Of a stretch of DNA of 64,000 nucleotides, positions 17,248 through 25,802 are shown piece by piece. Below the pieces are notes generated by a model, which made no database searches, had not been told where the DNA came from, and saw only the letters and a list, made by a program, of their open reading frames with translations. How positions within the stretch are numbered: the first letter of the stretch is position 1; each line of letters begins with the position of its first letter. Made by a program: the position numbers and the translations under genes. Origin of the DNA: JBKECP01 sp047974765 (GTDB lineage Bacteria; Pseudomonadota; Gammaproteobacteria; Pseudomonadales; Halieaceae); contig JBKECP010000013.1 in assembly GCA_047974765.1 (NCBI GenBank), positions 129,463-193,462 on the forward strand, written 5' to 3'.

Positions 17248-17823
17248 TTGTGGGATCCGCTACTGCGTCTGTTCCACGCATCGCTGGCGCTGTCATTTTT
17301 CGCCAATTATTTCTTCACCGAAGCCGGTGACGACTGGCATCAGTGGATAGGCTACTACGCCTGTGGCTGCTTGCTGTTTCGCTTTATCTGGGGCTTTATC
17401 AGTAACGGTGCCGCCTCCTGGCGAGCCTGCTGGCCCACACTTACAAAATTACAGATTCACGCTCAACTGTTGCGAAAAGGTGAAACGCACCGCGAGCTGG
17501 GCCATTCTCCTATTGGGGCACTGGTAATGATTGTGATGATGCTGGCTATGCTCGGTTTGGGTATTACCGGCCTGATGATGGAGGAAATTGATTATTTCTG
17601 GGGTGAAGAGTGGCTTGAGTATCTGCACGCAGTGCTAGCCAATACACTGGCGGCAATTGTAGTTATTCATATACTGGCTGCAATTGTGGAGAGTATCCGC
17701 CTGCGTGAAAATCTGCCCTGGTCAATGCTTACCGGCAGACGTCGCTTACCTGATCAGGCTATTGATCTGACAATCGATTTTGCTGATAGCGACAATCAAA
17801 TAGTGAGGAATTCATCTATTTGA
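17248..17823 (+). CDS. Cytochrome b561-type diheme membrane protein
   Basis: The protein has about 191 residues and four membrane helices. Likely heme ligands are the His residues in LFHASLALSF, DDWHQWIGYY, WLEYLHAVLANT and VIHILAAIVES. GHSPIGALVMIVMM is a common family segment. It passes electrons across the inner membrane, often between quinol and a periplasmic acceptor. The start is unusual: TTG 17248 is the first standard codon before WDPLLRLFH, while CTG 17230 follows AAGGA with eight bases of spacing and would give the more typical longer N-terminus. The last ten residues (DNQIVRNSSI) and the stop codon are encoded by the 5' arm and loop of a palindromic repeat beginning at 17791. Confidence 0.82.
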   Translation: MWDPLLRLFHASLALSFFANYFFTEAGDDWHQWIGYYACGCLLFRFIWGFISNGAASWRACWPTLTKLQIHAQLLRKGETHRELGHSPIGALVMIVMMLAMLGLGITGLMMEEIDYFWGEEWLEYLHAVLANTLAAIVVIHILAAIVESIRLRENLPWSMLTGRRRLPDQAIDLTIDFADSDNQIVRNSSI

Positions 17824-17857
17824 TTGTCAGGTTAATAACCCGATAATTTATATGGCC
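17791..17857 (+). repeat. Palindromic repeat, two-unit copy
   Basis: Unit 1 has a perfect 13-bp stem, GACAATCAAATAG (17791-17803) with CTATTTGATTGTC (17816-17828). The junction AGGTTAATAA follows. Unit 2 is CCCGATAATTTATATGGCCGGG with the tail TTAAT. The same unit 1 occurs at 39205-39242 and, with paired base changes, at 48098-48132. The same unit 2 occurs at about 41616-41644. The 5' arm and loop overlap the end of the cytochrome b561 gene. Confidence 0.88.
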
Positions 17858-17996
17858 GGGTTAATTTGTACGCCTGTGATTGTAGAGACAGACGGGCTGT
17901 CCGTGCTACATTGCCCTGCTTTTTATAAAGCCTTTCCATTTGTTTGGCAGCAGTGATAGCCCTTCAAATCAATCATATCCGAAGCAAGAGCCTGTC

Positions 17997-18587
17997 ATGT
18001 CTAAAGTCTTGATGATCGATAATTACGACTCCTTTACTTACAACATCGTGCAGTATCTGGGAGAACTTGATGTCGAGGTCAAAGTGGTGCGCAATGATGA
18101 AATCAGCGTGGCTGATATCGAGGCGCTGGCGCCAGAGCGTATTGTAATTTCCCCCGGTCCCTGTACGCCCAATGAAGCGGGTATTTCAATGGCGGTTATC
18201 CGTGAATACGCAGGCCGATTGCCGCTGTTGGGTATCTGTCTGGGGCATCAGAGTATCGGCCAGGTCTTTGGCGGTAATGTAGTGCGGGCAAGGCGGGTGA
18301 TGCACGGCAAAATTTCAGCCATTCACCACCGTGGGCAAGGGGTTTTTGCCGGTCTCGGCCAGCCATTTGGGGCCACGCGCTACCACAGCCTGGTGGTGGC
18401 TAAAGACAATTTGCCGGACTGCCTGGAAATTACGGCCTGGACTGAAACTGAAGCCGGTGATATCGATGAAATTATGGGCCTGCGCCATCGGGAGCTGGCG
18501 ATTGAAGGGGTGCAGTTTCACCCTGAATCGATTCTGAGTGCCCACGGCCATGATCTGCTCAAAAATTTTTTGCAGGGAGCGAAATGA
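17997..18587 (+). CDS. trpG: Anthranilate synthase component II (glutamine amidotransferase)
   Basis: The protein has 196 residues. It supplies ammonia from glutamine to TrpE. The class I amidotransferase triad is visible: Cys81 in LLGICLGHQSIGQ, and His175 and Glu177 in GVQFHPES. DNYDSFTYNIVQYLGE opens the family, and SPGPCTPNEAG is the oxyanion region. ATG 17997 is the natural start; the frame is open to 17940, but those residues are unlike the family. It overlaps trpD by 4 bp (ATGA), and trpD overlaps trpC by 4 bp, giving a tight trpGDC operon. It may also serve folate synthesis (PabA role), since no separate pabA is seen here. Confidence 0.96.
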   Translation: MSKVLMIDNYDSFTYNIVQYLGELDVEVKVVRNDEISVADIEALAPERIVISPGPCTPNEAGISMAVIREYAGRLPLLGICLGHQSIGQVFGGNVVRARRVMHGKISAIHHRGQGVFAGLGQPFGATRYHSLVVAKDNLPDCLEITAWTETEAGDIDEIMGLRHRELAIEGVQFHPESILSAHGHDLLKNFLQGAK

Positions 18588-19636
18588 TGAATATTCAGGA
18601 AGCCTTGCCTATCTGGGTGGCGGGTCGTGATATTGAGGCGCAGCAGATGGCCTCGGTGATGCGGCAGGTTATGTCTGGCGGTGCTACCGATGCGCAGATT
18701 GGCGCCATGCTGATCGCTTTGCGGATGAAGAGTGAGAGTATTGATGAAATTGCCGCTGCCGCTACAGTGATGCGGGAGCTGGCCCTGCCGTTGGTGGTGT
18801 CAGATACATCAAAGGATCATCTGGTTGATCTGGTGGGAACAGGTGGCGATGGCGCCAACCTGTTTAATGTGTCCACAGCCGCCACTTTTGTGGTGGCGGC
18901 CTCTGGTGCGCGGGTGGCCAAGCACGGCAATCGTTCGGTGTCTTCCACCTCTGGCAGTTCTGATTTGCTGGAAGCACTCGGTGTGCCGTTGGATCTTGGC
19001 CCGGAACAGACCGCACGCTGTATTGACGAAGTGGGTATGGGCTTCATGTTCGCGCCCAATTACCACAGTGCCATGCGTTACGCTGTTGGCCCACGCAAAG
19101 AGCTGGGTATTCGTACCTTGTTCAATATTCTCGGGCCGCTGACCAATCCTGCGGGAGTACGGCGGCAAGTGTTGGGTGTATTTAACGGGGCGCTTTGTGA
19201 GCCGTTGGCGCGGGTACTTAAGGCCCTCGGTCACGAGCATGCGCTGGTGGTGCACGCCGATGATGGTCTGGACGAGTTGTCAGTGGCTGGCCCCAGTCAG
19301 GTAGCTGAACTGCGCAACGGCAGTATCAGCAGTTATCGTATGCGGCCAGAGGATGTTGGTCTGCAAACTCAGTCTCTGGATGGTTTGCAGGTGTCCAGTG
19401 CACAGGAATCTGCGGCTTTGGTGCGTGCGGCCCTGTCCGGTGAAGCGCGTAATGAAGCGCAAAAAGCCGCCGCCATGATCGCCCTCAATGCGGGGGCGAC
19501 TATTTATGTCTCTGGCCTGGCCGCTACCTGTGCCGATGGTGTGGCAATAGCGGAAGATTTGATCGCCTCAGGTCAGGCTATGGAAAAACTGCTGGATTTT
19601 GTTCGCTTTAGCCAAATGGTCAGGGAGGTGGCATGA
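18584..19636 (+). CDS. trpD: Anthranilate phosphoribosyltransferase
   Basis: The protein has 350 residues. It joins anthranilate to PRPP in the second committed step of tryptophan synthesis. The PRPP loop LVGTGGDGANLFNVST lies at about residues 82-97, then KHGNRSVSSTSGSSDLLEALG. GMGFMFAPNYHSAMRYAVGPRKELG is the anthranilate-binding region and RTLFNILGPLTNP follows. VHADDGLDELS is the second metal motif. Start ATG 18584 overlaps trpG; the neighbouring second ATG (18587) is an alternative. Confidence 0.97.
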   Translation: MMNIQEALPIWVAGRDIEAQQMASVMRQVMSGGATDAQIGAMLIALRMKSESIDEIAAAATVMRELALPLVVSDTSKDHLVDLVGTGGDGANLFNVSTAATFVVAASGARVAKHGNRSVSSTSGSSDLLEALGVPLDLGPEQTARCIDEVGMGFMFAPNYHSAMRYAVGPRKELGIRTLFNILGPLTNPAGVRRQVLGVFNGALCEPLARVLKALGHEHALVVHADDGLDELSVAGPSQVAELRNGSISSYRMRPEDVGLQTQSLDGLQVSSAQESAALVRAALSGEARNEAQKAAAMIALNAGATIYVSGLAATCADGVAIAEDLIASGQAMEKLLDFVRFSQMVREVA

Positions 19637-20439
19637 ACACCTTGGTCCCGACAGTTTTGCGGCGCATTATTGCACGCAAATGGGAGGAACTTGCCGAGCG
19701 TCGTCGCCACAATAGTCTGGCAATGCTGGAGGCCCGTATCAGTGAGCAATCACCGGTGCGCGGTTTTACCAGACGATTGGTCGACAGGGCCGGACGGGGT
19801 GAAACTGCGGTTATTGCTGAAGTTAAAAAAGCCTCGCCGAGCAAGGGTGTCATTCGTGAGGATTTTCAAGTGGCTGCTATTGCCCGCAGTTATGAAGCCG
19901 GTGGCGCTGCCTGCCTGTCGGTACTGACCGATATGGATTTTTTTCAGGGCAGCGATGACTATCTGCGCGAGGCGCGAGCCGTTAGTTCACTGCCGGTGAT
20001 TCGCAAAGATTTTACCGTTGATCCCTATCAGGTAATAGAAGCCAGGTCGATCGGGGCTGATGCCATTTTGCTGATTGTGGCGGCACTGGAACAGGCGCAG
20101 TTGCAGGAGTTGTTACAGACAGCTCTTGAAGTGGGGCTGGATGTGCTGGTGGAAGTGCATGACCGGGCCGAGCTGGAGCGGGCATTGATGTTGCCAGCAG
20201 CACCGCTGTTGGGCATTAATAACCGCGATCTGCATACTTTTGACACCCGTCTTGAAACAACACTGGAACTGCTGGCCCATATACCCGCCGAACGGACAGT
20301 GGTTACCGAAAGTGGTATTCATACGACTGAAGATGTGGCCCGGATGCGCGCACAGGGCGTGCACGCATTTCTGGTTGGCGAGGCCTTCATGCGCACCGAT
20401 GACCCCGGCGAGCAATTGCGGGAGCTGTTCTTCAGCTGA
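19633..20439 (+). CDS. trpC: Indole-3-glycerol phosphate synthase
   Basis: The protein has 268 residues and a TIM-barrel. It closes the indole ring from CdRP. Active-site segments are AEVKKASPSKGVIREDF (catalytic Lys and phosphate region), CLSVLTDMDFFQGS, LPVIRKDFTVDPYQVIEAR, LLIVAAL, LVEVHDRAELERA, LLGINNRDLHTF, VTESGIHTTEDV and HAFLVGEAFMR. It is not fused to trpF, as is usual in Pseudomonas-like bacteria. It overlaps trpD by 4 bp and ends the operon. No clear terminator lies in the 27 bp before the convergent crp gene. Confidence 0.97.
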   Translation: MNTLVPTVLRRIIARKWEELAERRRHNSLAMLEARISEQSPVRGFTRRLVDRAGRGETAVIAEVKKASPSKGVIREDFQVAAIARSYEAGGAACLSVLTDMDFFQGSDDYLREARAVSSLPVIRKDFTVDPYQVIEARSIGADAILLIVAALEQAQLQELLQTALEVGLDVLVEVHDRAELERALMLPAAPLLGINNRDLHTFDTRLETTLELLAHIPAERTVVTESGIHTTEDVARMRAQGVHAFLVGEAFMRTDDPGEQLRELFFS

Positions 20440-20466
20440 TACTGCCGGAGCTGTGACTTGCGTCGA

Positions 20467-21111
20467 CTAGCGGGTCCCGTAGACCACCATGGTTTTACCC
20501 GAGACGGAGACCAGTCCGTCCTCTTCCAGTGATTTCAGCACTCGCCCGGCCATTTCGCGGGAGCAGCCCACAATTTTACCCAGCTCCTGGCGGGTGACCT
20601 TGATCTGCATGCCGTCGGGGTGGGTCATTGCATCGGGTTGTTTGCACAGATCCAGCAGTGTATGTGCGACCCGGCCCGATACATCAACAAAGGCAAGATC
20701 CTTGAGTTTGCGGGTGGTCTGGCGCAGGCGGACCGACATCTGCCGGGCGATGGCAAACAGGATATCCGGTATCTGACTGCGAATCTGATTGAAACGCTCA
20801 TAGCTGATGGAGGCAACCTCGCACTGTGTTTTGGCAATAACCATGGCGCTGCGCACCTCGTCACCTTCACCAAACAGGCCCATTTCGCCGAAAAAATCGG
20901 CGGTATTGAGATAGCTGACCACCATCAGGTGGTCGGGGTTGTCTTCATCCTGAACCTGAATGGAGACAGAGCCATCCAGAATCAGGTACAAAGTGTCACT
21001 GGCAGCACCTTCTTCCAGAATAACACTCTTGGGTTTGTAATCATGTCGTTGGCAATGAAGGAGAAAATTCTCTACGTTGGGGATGGCATTCACAATTTGT
21101 GGCTTCAGCAC
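20467..21111 (-). CDS. vfr: CRP/Vfr-family cAMP-responsive transcription regulator
   Basis: The protein has 214 residues. An N-terminal cyclic-nucleotide domain shows LYLILDGSVSIQVQDEDN and FFGEMGLFGEGDEVRSAMVIAKTQCEVASI, which includes the cAMP-binding Arg-Ser. A C-terminal winged helix shows VTRQELGKIVGCSREMAGRVLKSLEEDGLV, the recognition helix of CRP/Vfr. This is close to Vfr of Pseudomonas, a global regulator. I chose GTG 21111 (VLKPQIV), which is preceded by AAGGAG nine bases upstream. The frame stays open to 21600, but that part overlaps the osmC-like gene in antisense and has no family resemblance. Confidence 0.92.
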   Translation of the reverse strand: MLKPQIVNAIPNVENFLLHCQRHDYKPKSVILEEGAASDTLYLILDGSVSIQVQDEDNPDHLMVVSYLNTADFFGEMGLFGEGDEVRSAMVIAKTQCEVASISYERFNQIRSQIPDILFAIARQMSVRLRQTTRKLKDLAFVDVSGRVAHTLLDLCKQPDAMTHPDGMQIKVTRQELGKIVGCSREMAGRVLKSLEEDGLVSVSGKTMVVYGTR

Positions 21112-21238
21112 TTGACATTTCTCCTTGTGCGCGAGGTTTGCTGGGCAGGGCAATCTTACCCCGGTCGGCGCAAAGTAAAAAGCCCTTTGCTGTGTTAAGC
21201 TCCGCTCCCATTCAAGCCCGTGTAGAAGGAGAAAGGGC

Positions 21239-21667
21239 ATGCAGGCAACAGTAAAGTGGACTGATGGTCTGATGTTTCTGGGGGAGTCCGGCAGCGGCCA
21301 CACGGTGGTGATGGATGCCCCGGAGTCGCTGGGTGGCCGGGATATGGGGCTGCGTCCGATGGAACTGTTATTGCTGGGTGTCGGTGGTTGTTCTTCCTTT
21401 GATGTGATCAACATGCTCAAGAAGGCCCGCCAGAAAGTAGTGGATTGCCGTGTTGAACTCAGTGCCGAGCGCGCAGATGCGGTGCCGGCGGTGTTCACCG
21501 CCATCAAGCTCCACTTCGTGGTGACGGGCATTGACCTGAAGGAATCACAGGTCAAGCGGGCGGTTGAGCTGTCGGCGGAAAAGTACTGCTCCGCTTCCAT
21601 TATGCTGGCCAGTGCCAGTGTCGATATCAGTCATGATTATGAAATTGTGGCGTTTGTGCCTGAATAG
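21239..21667 (+). CDS. OsmC/YhfA-family redox protein
   Basis: The protein has 142 residues. OsmC-family proteins use two Cys residues to reduce organic hydroperoxides; here they are Cys in LGVGGCSSFDVINML and in AVELSAEKYCSASIML, both at expected places. The central GLRPMELLLLGVGGC is the YhfA-like subfamily signature. The gene is divergent from vfr and 127 bp away, the same pairing as crp-yhfA in E. coli and Pseudomonas. An AGAAGGAGAAAGGGC Shine-Dalgarno region precedes the ATG. The physiological substrate is unknown. Confidence 0.9.
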   Translation: MQATVKWTDGLMFLGESGSGHTVVMDAPESLGGRDMGLRPMELLLLGVGGCSSFDVINMLKKARQKVVDCRVELSAERADAVPAVFTAIKLHFVVTGIDLKESQVKRAVELSAEKYCSASIMLASASVDISHDYEIVAFVPE

Positions 21668-21725
21668 GGAATGCCAGGCAGGTTTCTCTCGTGCCCGCAC
21701 TCCTCGGCATATATACAGCACCGTA

Positions 21726-21755
21726 TGCGTTCCCACGCGGAGCGTGGGAGCAAGG
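21726..21755. repeat. REP-like palindrome (GTTCCCACGC type)
   Basis: TCCCACGC (21731-21738) pairs with GCGTGGGA (21742-21749) with a 3-nt loop, flanked by GCGT and GCAAGG. This short palindrome resembles a dispersed repeat common in many gammaproteobacterial genomes. It lies between the convergent ends of the osmC-like gene and coq7 and is distinct from the other repeat family in this window. Confidence 0.75.
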
Positions 21756-21773
21756 AAGGCTGTAAATACGGCT

Positions 21774-22424
21774 TCAAAACCAGTAACTGCTTTCGGTCAT
21801 CAATTTTGACAGGCAGCTCATGGTTTCTTTCACGGGCTGGGGGAAATCAACACCCCCTGCTGCCAGGGCATTGTGGCCGTGGCGTTCTTCGTCTGTAAGC
21901 ATCTGCTGTAGAATCAGCCGCGATTTGCGATCGTCTTCTGGCAGGGATTTAAGATGAGCCCGCAAATGCTGGCAGACGCGCTCTTCGGTGGCGGCGACAA
22001 AACCTAGACTCCACTTGTCGCCGATGGCGCCAGCGGCGGCTCCGAGCATAAAGGAAAAACCGTACCAGGCCGGATTAAGTCGGCTGGGGCGGCTGTCCAG
22101 TTCATCCAGACGCTGAGCGCACCAGCTCAGATGGTCGGCTTCCTCCTGGGCGGCGGCACGCATTTCTTCGCGCACATCGGGCAGGCGGGCGGTCAGTGAC
22201 TGGCCTTGATAGAGCGCCTGGGCACAGACTTCGCCAGTGTGATTTACACGCATCAATCCGCTGATATGGCGGCGTTCGTGCTCATTGAGTGCCGTGTCTT
22301 TGTGGCCCTCAGCCGGAGATGGGCGTGCGGGGGGCTGTGCCTGTTGTGACAGCGAGCGCAGTACGGTGTCTGCTTCACTGAGAATACGATCGAGCAAAGA
22401 CAGTTTGCGTTGTGAGTCAGACAT
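21774..22424 (-). CDS. coq7: 2-nonaprenyl-3-methyl-6-methoxy-1,4-benzoquinol hydroxylase
   Basis: The protein has 216 residues. Coq7 is a diiron monooxygenase that hydroxylates the ring in ubiquinone synthesis. The diiron ligands are visible in order: MRVNHTGEVCAQALY, EEADHLSWCAQRL, FVAATEERVCQHL and DEERHGHNALAAGG. ATG 22424 follows GGAGGAAG with good spacing; the open frame upstream overlaps purD and is not like the family. It lies 13 bp downstream of purD on the same strand. Confidence 0.95.
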   Translation of the reverse strand: MSDSQRKLSLLDRILSEADTVLRSLSQQAQPPARPSPAEGHKDTALNEHERRHISGLMRVNHTGEVCAQALYQGQSLTARLPDVREEMRAAAQEEADHLSWCAQRLDELDSRPSRLNPAWYGFSFMLGAAAGAIGDKWSLGFVAATEERVCQHLRAHLKSLPEDDRKSRLILQQMLTDEERHGHNALAAGGVDFPQPVKETMSCLSKLMTESSYWF

Positions 22425-22437
22425 GCAACTTCCTCCG

Positions 22438-23757
22438 TCAGGCACTGGTATCGGTGTTTGTACCGATATCCTGCTGGCGGGCAATGGCGCGCCAGCCAAT
22501 ATCGTTGCGGCGGGTAATGCCGGGCCAGTTTATTTTGTCCGCTGCTTCATAGCATGTGCTTTGGGCCTGGCTGATATCCTCGCCGAGGGCAGTTACGCAG
22601 AGTACGCGACCGCCACTGGTGAGAACATCCTCACCCCTGAGGCTGGTGCCAGCATGGAAAATTTTAACGGTGTCAGGGAAAGTGCTGCTCAGGCCTGTAA
22701 TCAATTCACCCTTGTCATAGCTGCCGGGATAACCGCCGGCGGCCAGCACTACACCAATGGCGTCACGCTCGTCCCAGCTGGCCTGCGCTTTGTCAAGTTC
22801 GCCCGCCAGAGCCCGCTGGCACAGCTCGACCAGATTTGACTGCAAACGCAACATGATGGGTTGAGTTTCCGGATCGCCAAAGCGGCAGTTGTATTCGATC
22901 ACCTTTGGCTGGCCGCTGTCGTCAATCATCAGGCCAGCATAGAGAAAACCGGTGTAGGCATTGCCCTCAGCGGCCATGCCGTGCACTGTCGGCAGAATGA
23001 TGTCGTCCATGATGCGCTGGTAGACAGCCGGGTTGGTATCTACCACCGGTGCCGGTGAATAAGCACCCATACCGCCGGTGTTGGGACCGGTGTCGCCCTC
23101 GCCAATGCGCTTGTGGTCCTGACTGGTAGCCATTGGCAGTACATGCTCACCGTCGACCATTGCGATAAAACTGGCTTCTTCACCACTCAAAAATTCTTCA
23201 ATCACAACGCGGCAACCGGCATCGCCAAAGGCGTTGCCTGAGAGCATGTCGCGGACGGCTGCTTCGGCTTCAGCGAGAGTCTGAGCCACAATGACGCCCT
23301 TGCCGGCGGCCAGCCCGTCAGCTTTGATGACGATGGGTGCGCCCTGCTGACGCAGATAGGCAAGCGCTGGTTCCAGCTCGGTGAAATTGGCGTAGGCGGC
23401 GGTGGGAATCTGGTGACGGGCCAGAAAATCCTTGGTAAAAGCCTTGGAGCCTTCGAGCTGGGCTGCACCCCGGCAGGGACCAAAGCAGGCCAGCTGGCGT
23501 TCGCTGAAGTAATCGACAATACCCTCGACCAGTGGCGCCTCCGGACCAACGATAGTCAGGCAGACATTATTGGCAGCGGCAAAATCTGCCAGGGCGGTGA
23601 AGTCCATTGCGTCAATAGCCACATTCACAAGACCCGGCTCACGGGCGGTGCCGGCATTGCCCGGGGCTACATAAACCGTCTCTATACCTGCGGCCTGTAT
23701 GGCCTTCCAGGCCAGTGCGTGCTCGCGGCCACCACTGCCGATTACCAGTACATTCAT
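22438..23757 (-). CDS. purD: Phosphoribosylamine-glycine ligase
   Basis: The protein has 439 residues. It has an ATP-grasp fold and makes glycinamide ribonucleotide in purine synthesis. The opening NVLVIGSGGREHALAWK is the phosphate-binding loop of the N-domain. IVIKADGLAAGKGVIVAQT and VVIEEFLSGEEASFIAMVDG are ATP-grasp elements, GPNTGGMGAYSPAPVV is a family signature, and GYPGSYDKGE is in the C-domain. It follows purH (83 bp) on the same strand, forming the usual purHD pair, and coq7 follows closely. Confidence 0.97.
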   Translation of the reverse strand: MNVLVIGSGGREHALAWKAIQAAGIETVYVAPGNAGTAREPGLVNVAIDAMDFTALADFAAANNVCLTIVGPEAPLVEGIVDYFSERQLACFGPCRGAAQLEGSKAFTKDFLARHQIPTAAYANFTELEPALAYLRQQGAPIVIKADGLAAGKGVIVAQTLAEAEAAVRDMLSGNAFGDAGCRVVIEEFLSGEEASFIAMVDGEHVLPMATSQDHKRIGEGDTGPNTGGMGAYSPAPVVDTNPAVYQRIMDDIILPTVHGMAAEGNAYTGFLYAGLMIDDSGQPKVIEYNCRFGDPETQPIMLRLQSNLVELCQRALAGELDKAQASWDERDAIGVVLAAGGYPGSYDKGELITGLSSTFPDTVKIFHAGTSLRGEDVLTSGGRVLCVTALGEDISQAQSTCYEAADKINWPGITRRNDIGWRAIARQQDIGTNTDTSA

Positions 23758-23840
23758 AGTGATTCTGCTTCCTGAATTGGATTATTACCGGGTTAGACCT
23801 GATTTGAGGTGTGTGTTGACCTCCTGCTTCAGAGGGCGTT

Positions 23841-25427
23841 CTAGTGTCGAAAATGCCGCATAGCCGTAAATACCATCGCCATACCGTGTTCGTCAGCCGC
23901 CGCAATCACTTCCTCATCGCGGATCGAGCCGCCGGGCTGGATAACGGCGGCAATGCCGCGCTCACCGGCACTGTCGATACCATCGCGGAAGGGGAAGAAG
24001 GCATCAGAGGCCATTACTGATCCTTTTACTGCCAGCCCGGCATGTTCGGCTTTGATGGCGGCGATACGGGCCGAGTTGACCCGACTCATCTGACCGGCGC
24101 CCACCCCTATGGTCTGGCCCTGGTTGGCGTAGACGATGGCATTGGACTTGACGAACTTGGCCACTTTCCAGGCGAACAGCAAGTCTTGTAATTGCTGCTC
24201 ACCGGGCTGAATTTTAGTGACTACCTGCAGGTCGTCAGTGCTGACCATGCCAAGGTCGCGGTCCTGTACCAGCAGGCCACCATTGACCCGCTTGTAGTCA
24301 AGGGCTGAGCTGAAGGCGGGCAGGTTTTGGTCCCATTGGCCACAGGCCAGCAGGCGTATATTTTTTTTTGCGCCAACCACCTCGATTGCCTGTGGTGTGA
24401 CACTGGGGGCAATGATCACCTCCACAAACTGGCGCTCGACGATGGCGCTGGCGGTGGCAGCATCCAGTTCGCGGTTGAAGGCGATGATGCCGCCAAAGGC
24501 AGATTCGGGGTCGGTGGCAAAGGCAAGCTCGTAGGCTTTGAGAATATCTTCGGCCACGGCCACGCCACAGGGGTTGGCGTGCTTGACAATGACACAGGCG
24601 GCAGCGTCAAAATTTTTCACGCACTCCAGGGCTGCATCAGTGTCGGCCACATTGTTGTAGGACAGCTCCTTGCCCTGCAACTGCCTGGCGGTGGCAATAC
24701 CGGCTTCAGCCGGTTTGGCTTCTATATAGAAGGCGGCCTTCTGGTGGGGGTTCTCGCCGTAGCGCATCTCCTGCACCTTGTGGAATTGGCTGTTGAAAGT
24801 GCGTGGAAAGTCTGCCGAACCACCGGGTACCTGGCGGCCAAAATAGTTGGCAATGGCACTGTCGTAGGCGGCGGTGTGCTCGTAAGCCTTGATAGCCAGA
24901 TTAAAGCGGGTGGCCAGACAGGTGCTGCCATTATTGGCCGTCATCTCCTCAAGAATACTGCTGTAATCGCTGGCATTGACCACGATATTGACAAAGCGGT
25001 GATTCTTGGCCGCTGCCCGCACCATAGTCGGGCCGCCGATATCAATATTTTCGATGGCGTCCTCGCGCGTGCAGTCGGGCCTGGCCACGGTGGCCTCAAA
25101 GGGATAGAGATTGACCACCACCATGTCGATACCGTCGATACCGTGCTCGGCCATTACCGCATCGTCCTGATCGCGGCGGGCAAGGATGCCACCGTGAATT
25201 TTGGGGTGCAGGGTTTTGACGCGGCCGTCCATCATCTCTGGAAAGCCGGTGTAATCGGCCACCTCGGTGACATCCAGTCCCTGTTCCTTGAGCAGGCGGT
25301 AGGTGCCGCCGGTGGAGAGCAGGGCCACGCCCATGGCGCTGAGTGCAGTGGCGAATTCGGCAATACCGTTTTTATCCGACACACTGATCAGGGCGCGGCG
25401 AACGGGAACAAGGTTGTTGTCAGTCAT
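23841..25427 (-). CDS. purH: Bifunctional AICAR formyltransferase / IMP cyclohydrolase
   Basis: The protein has 528 residues. It carries out the last two steps of IMP synthesis. The N-terminal IMP cyclohydrolase has RRALISVSDKNGIAEFA and STGGTYRLLKEQGLDVTEVADYTGFPEMMDGRVKTLHPKIHGG (shown by its parts). The transformylase has VIVKHANPCGVA with the catalytic His region, LRYGENPHQ-like EMRYGENPHQKA, and SDAFFPFRDGID near the C-terminus. It leads the purHD pair and lies 66 bp after fis on the same strand. Confidence 0.97.
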   Translation of the reverse strand: MTDNNLVPVRRALISVSDKNGIAEFATALSAMGVALLSTGGTYRLLKEQGLDVTEVADYTGFPEMMDGRVKTLHPKIHGGILARRDQDDAVMAEHGIDGIDMVVVNLYPFEATVARPDCTREDAIENIDIGGPTMVRAAAKNHRFVNIVVNASDYSSILEEMTANNGSTCLATRFNLAIKAYEHTAAYDSAIANYFGRQVPGGSADFPRTFNSQFHKVQEMRYGENPHQKAAFYIEAKPAEAGIATARQLQGKELSYNNVADTDAALECVKNFDAAACVIVKHANPCGVAVAEDILKAYELAFATDPESAFGGIIAFNRELDAATASAIVERQFVEVIIAPSVTPQAIEVVGAKKNIRLLACGQWDQNLPAFSSALDYKRVNGGLLVQDRDLGMVSTDDLQVVTKIQPGEQQLQDLLFAWKVAKFVKSNAIVYANQGQTIGVGAGQMSRVNSARIAAIKAEHAGLAVKGSVMASDAFFPFRDGIDSAGERGIAAVIQPGGSIRDEEVIAAADEHGMAMVFTAMRHFRH

Positions 25428-25493
25428 GGTGTTGGCTTATCCGTGGGTTGGGCCTGTGGCATTGGGCTTATGGGTTTGTTTGGGCTGTGAGTA

Positions 25494-25802
25494 TCAGCTG
25501 TCCAGCAGTTTGTACTGCTTGAGTTTCTTGCGCAGGGTGCCGCGATTGAGGCCAAGCATGGCAGAGGCGCGAGTCTGGTTGTTGTTGGTGTAGGCCATGA
25601 TCTCCCGTAACAGAGGAGCTTCCACCTCTGCCAGTACCAGTGGGTAGAAGTCGGCGCCATCCTGACCATCGAGAGTTTCCAGATAGCTGCGTACGGCGCT
25701 TGTCACAGCCTTGCACAGATGGCTGCCCTCATCGTTACAATGTTCAGACTCTTCGCTGATTTCGTTGGTGCTGTTATAAATATCAGATATTGATCGGGTC
25801 AT
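25494..25802 (-). CDS. fis: DNA-binding nucleoid protein Fis
   Basis: The protein has about 102 residues. Its C-terminal helix-turn-helix EIMAYTNNNQTRASAMLGLNRGTLRKKLKQY matches Fis almost throughout. Fis bends DNA and activates rRNA operons and many other promoters. ATG 25802 overlaps the dusB stop (ATGA) and has AAGG ten bases upstream, so I prefer it to the ATG at 25811. The dusB-fis operon is the standard arrangement. Confidence 0.95.
   Translation of the reverse strand: MTRSISDIYNSTNEISEESEHCNDEGSHLCKAVTSAVRSYLETLDGQDGADFYPLVLAEVEAPLLREIMAYTNNNQTRASAMLGLNRGTLRKKLKQYKLLDS

Noticed and set aside
21112..21600. N-terminal extension of the vfr frame
   Set aside because: It runs antisense through the osmC-like gene; GTG 21111 has a Shine-Dalgarno sequence and begins the family homology.
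24327..25490. Long plus-strand frame (387 codons) opposite purH
   Set aside because: It lies wholly antisense to a clear purH, shows no family features and is typical of GC-biased shadow frames.
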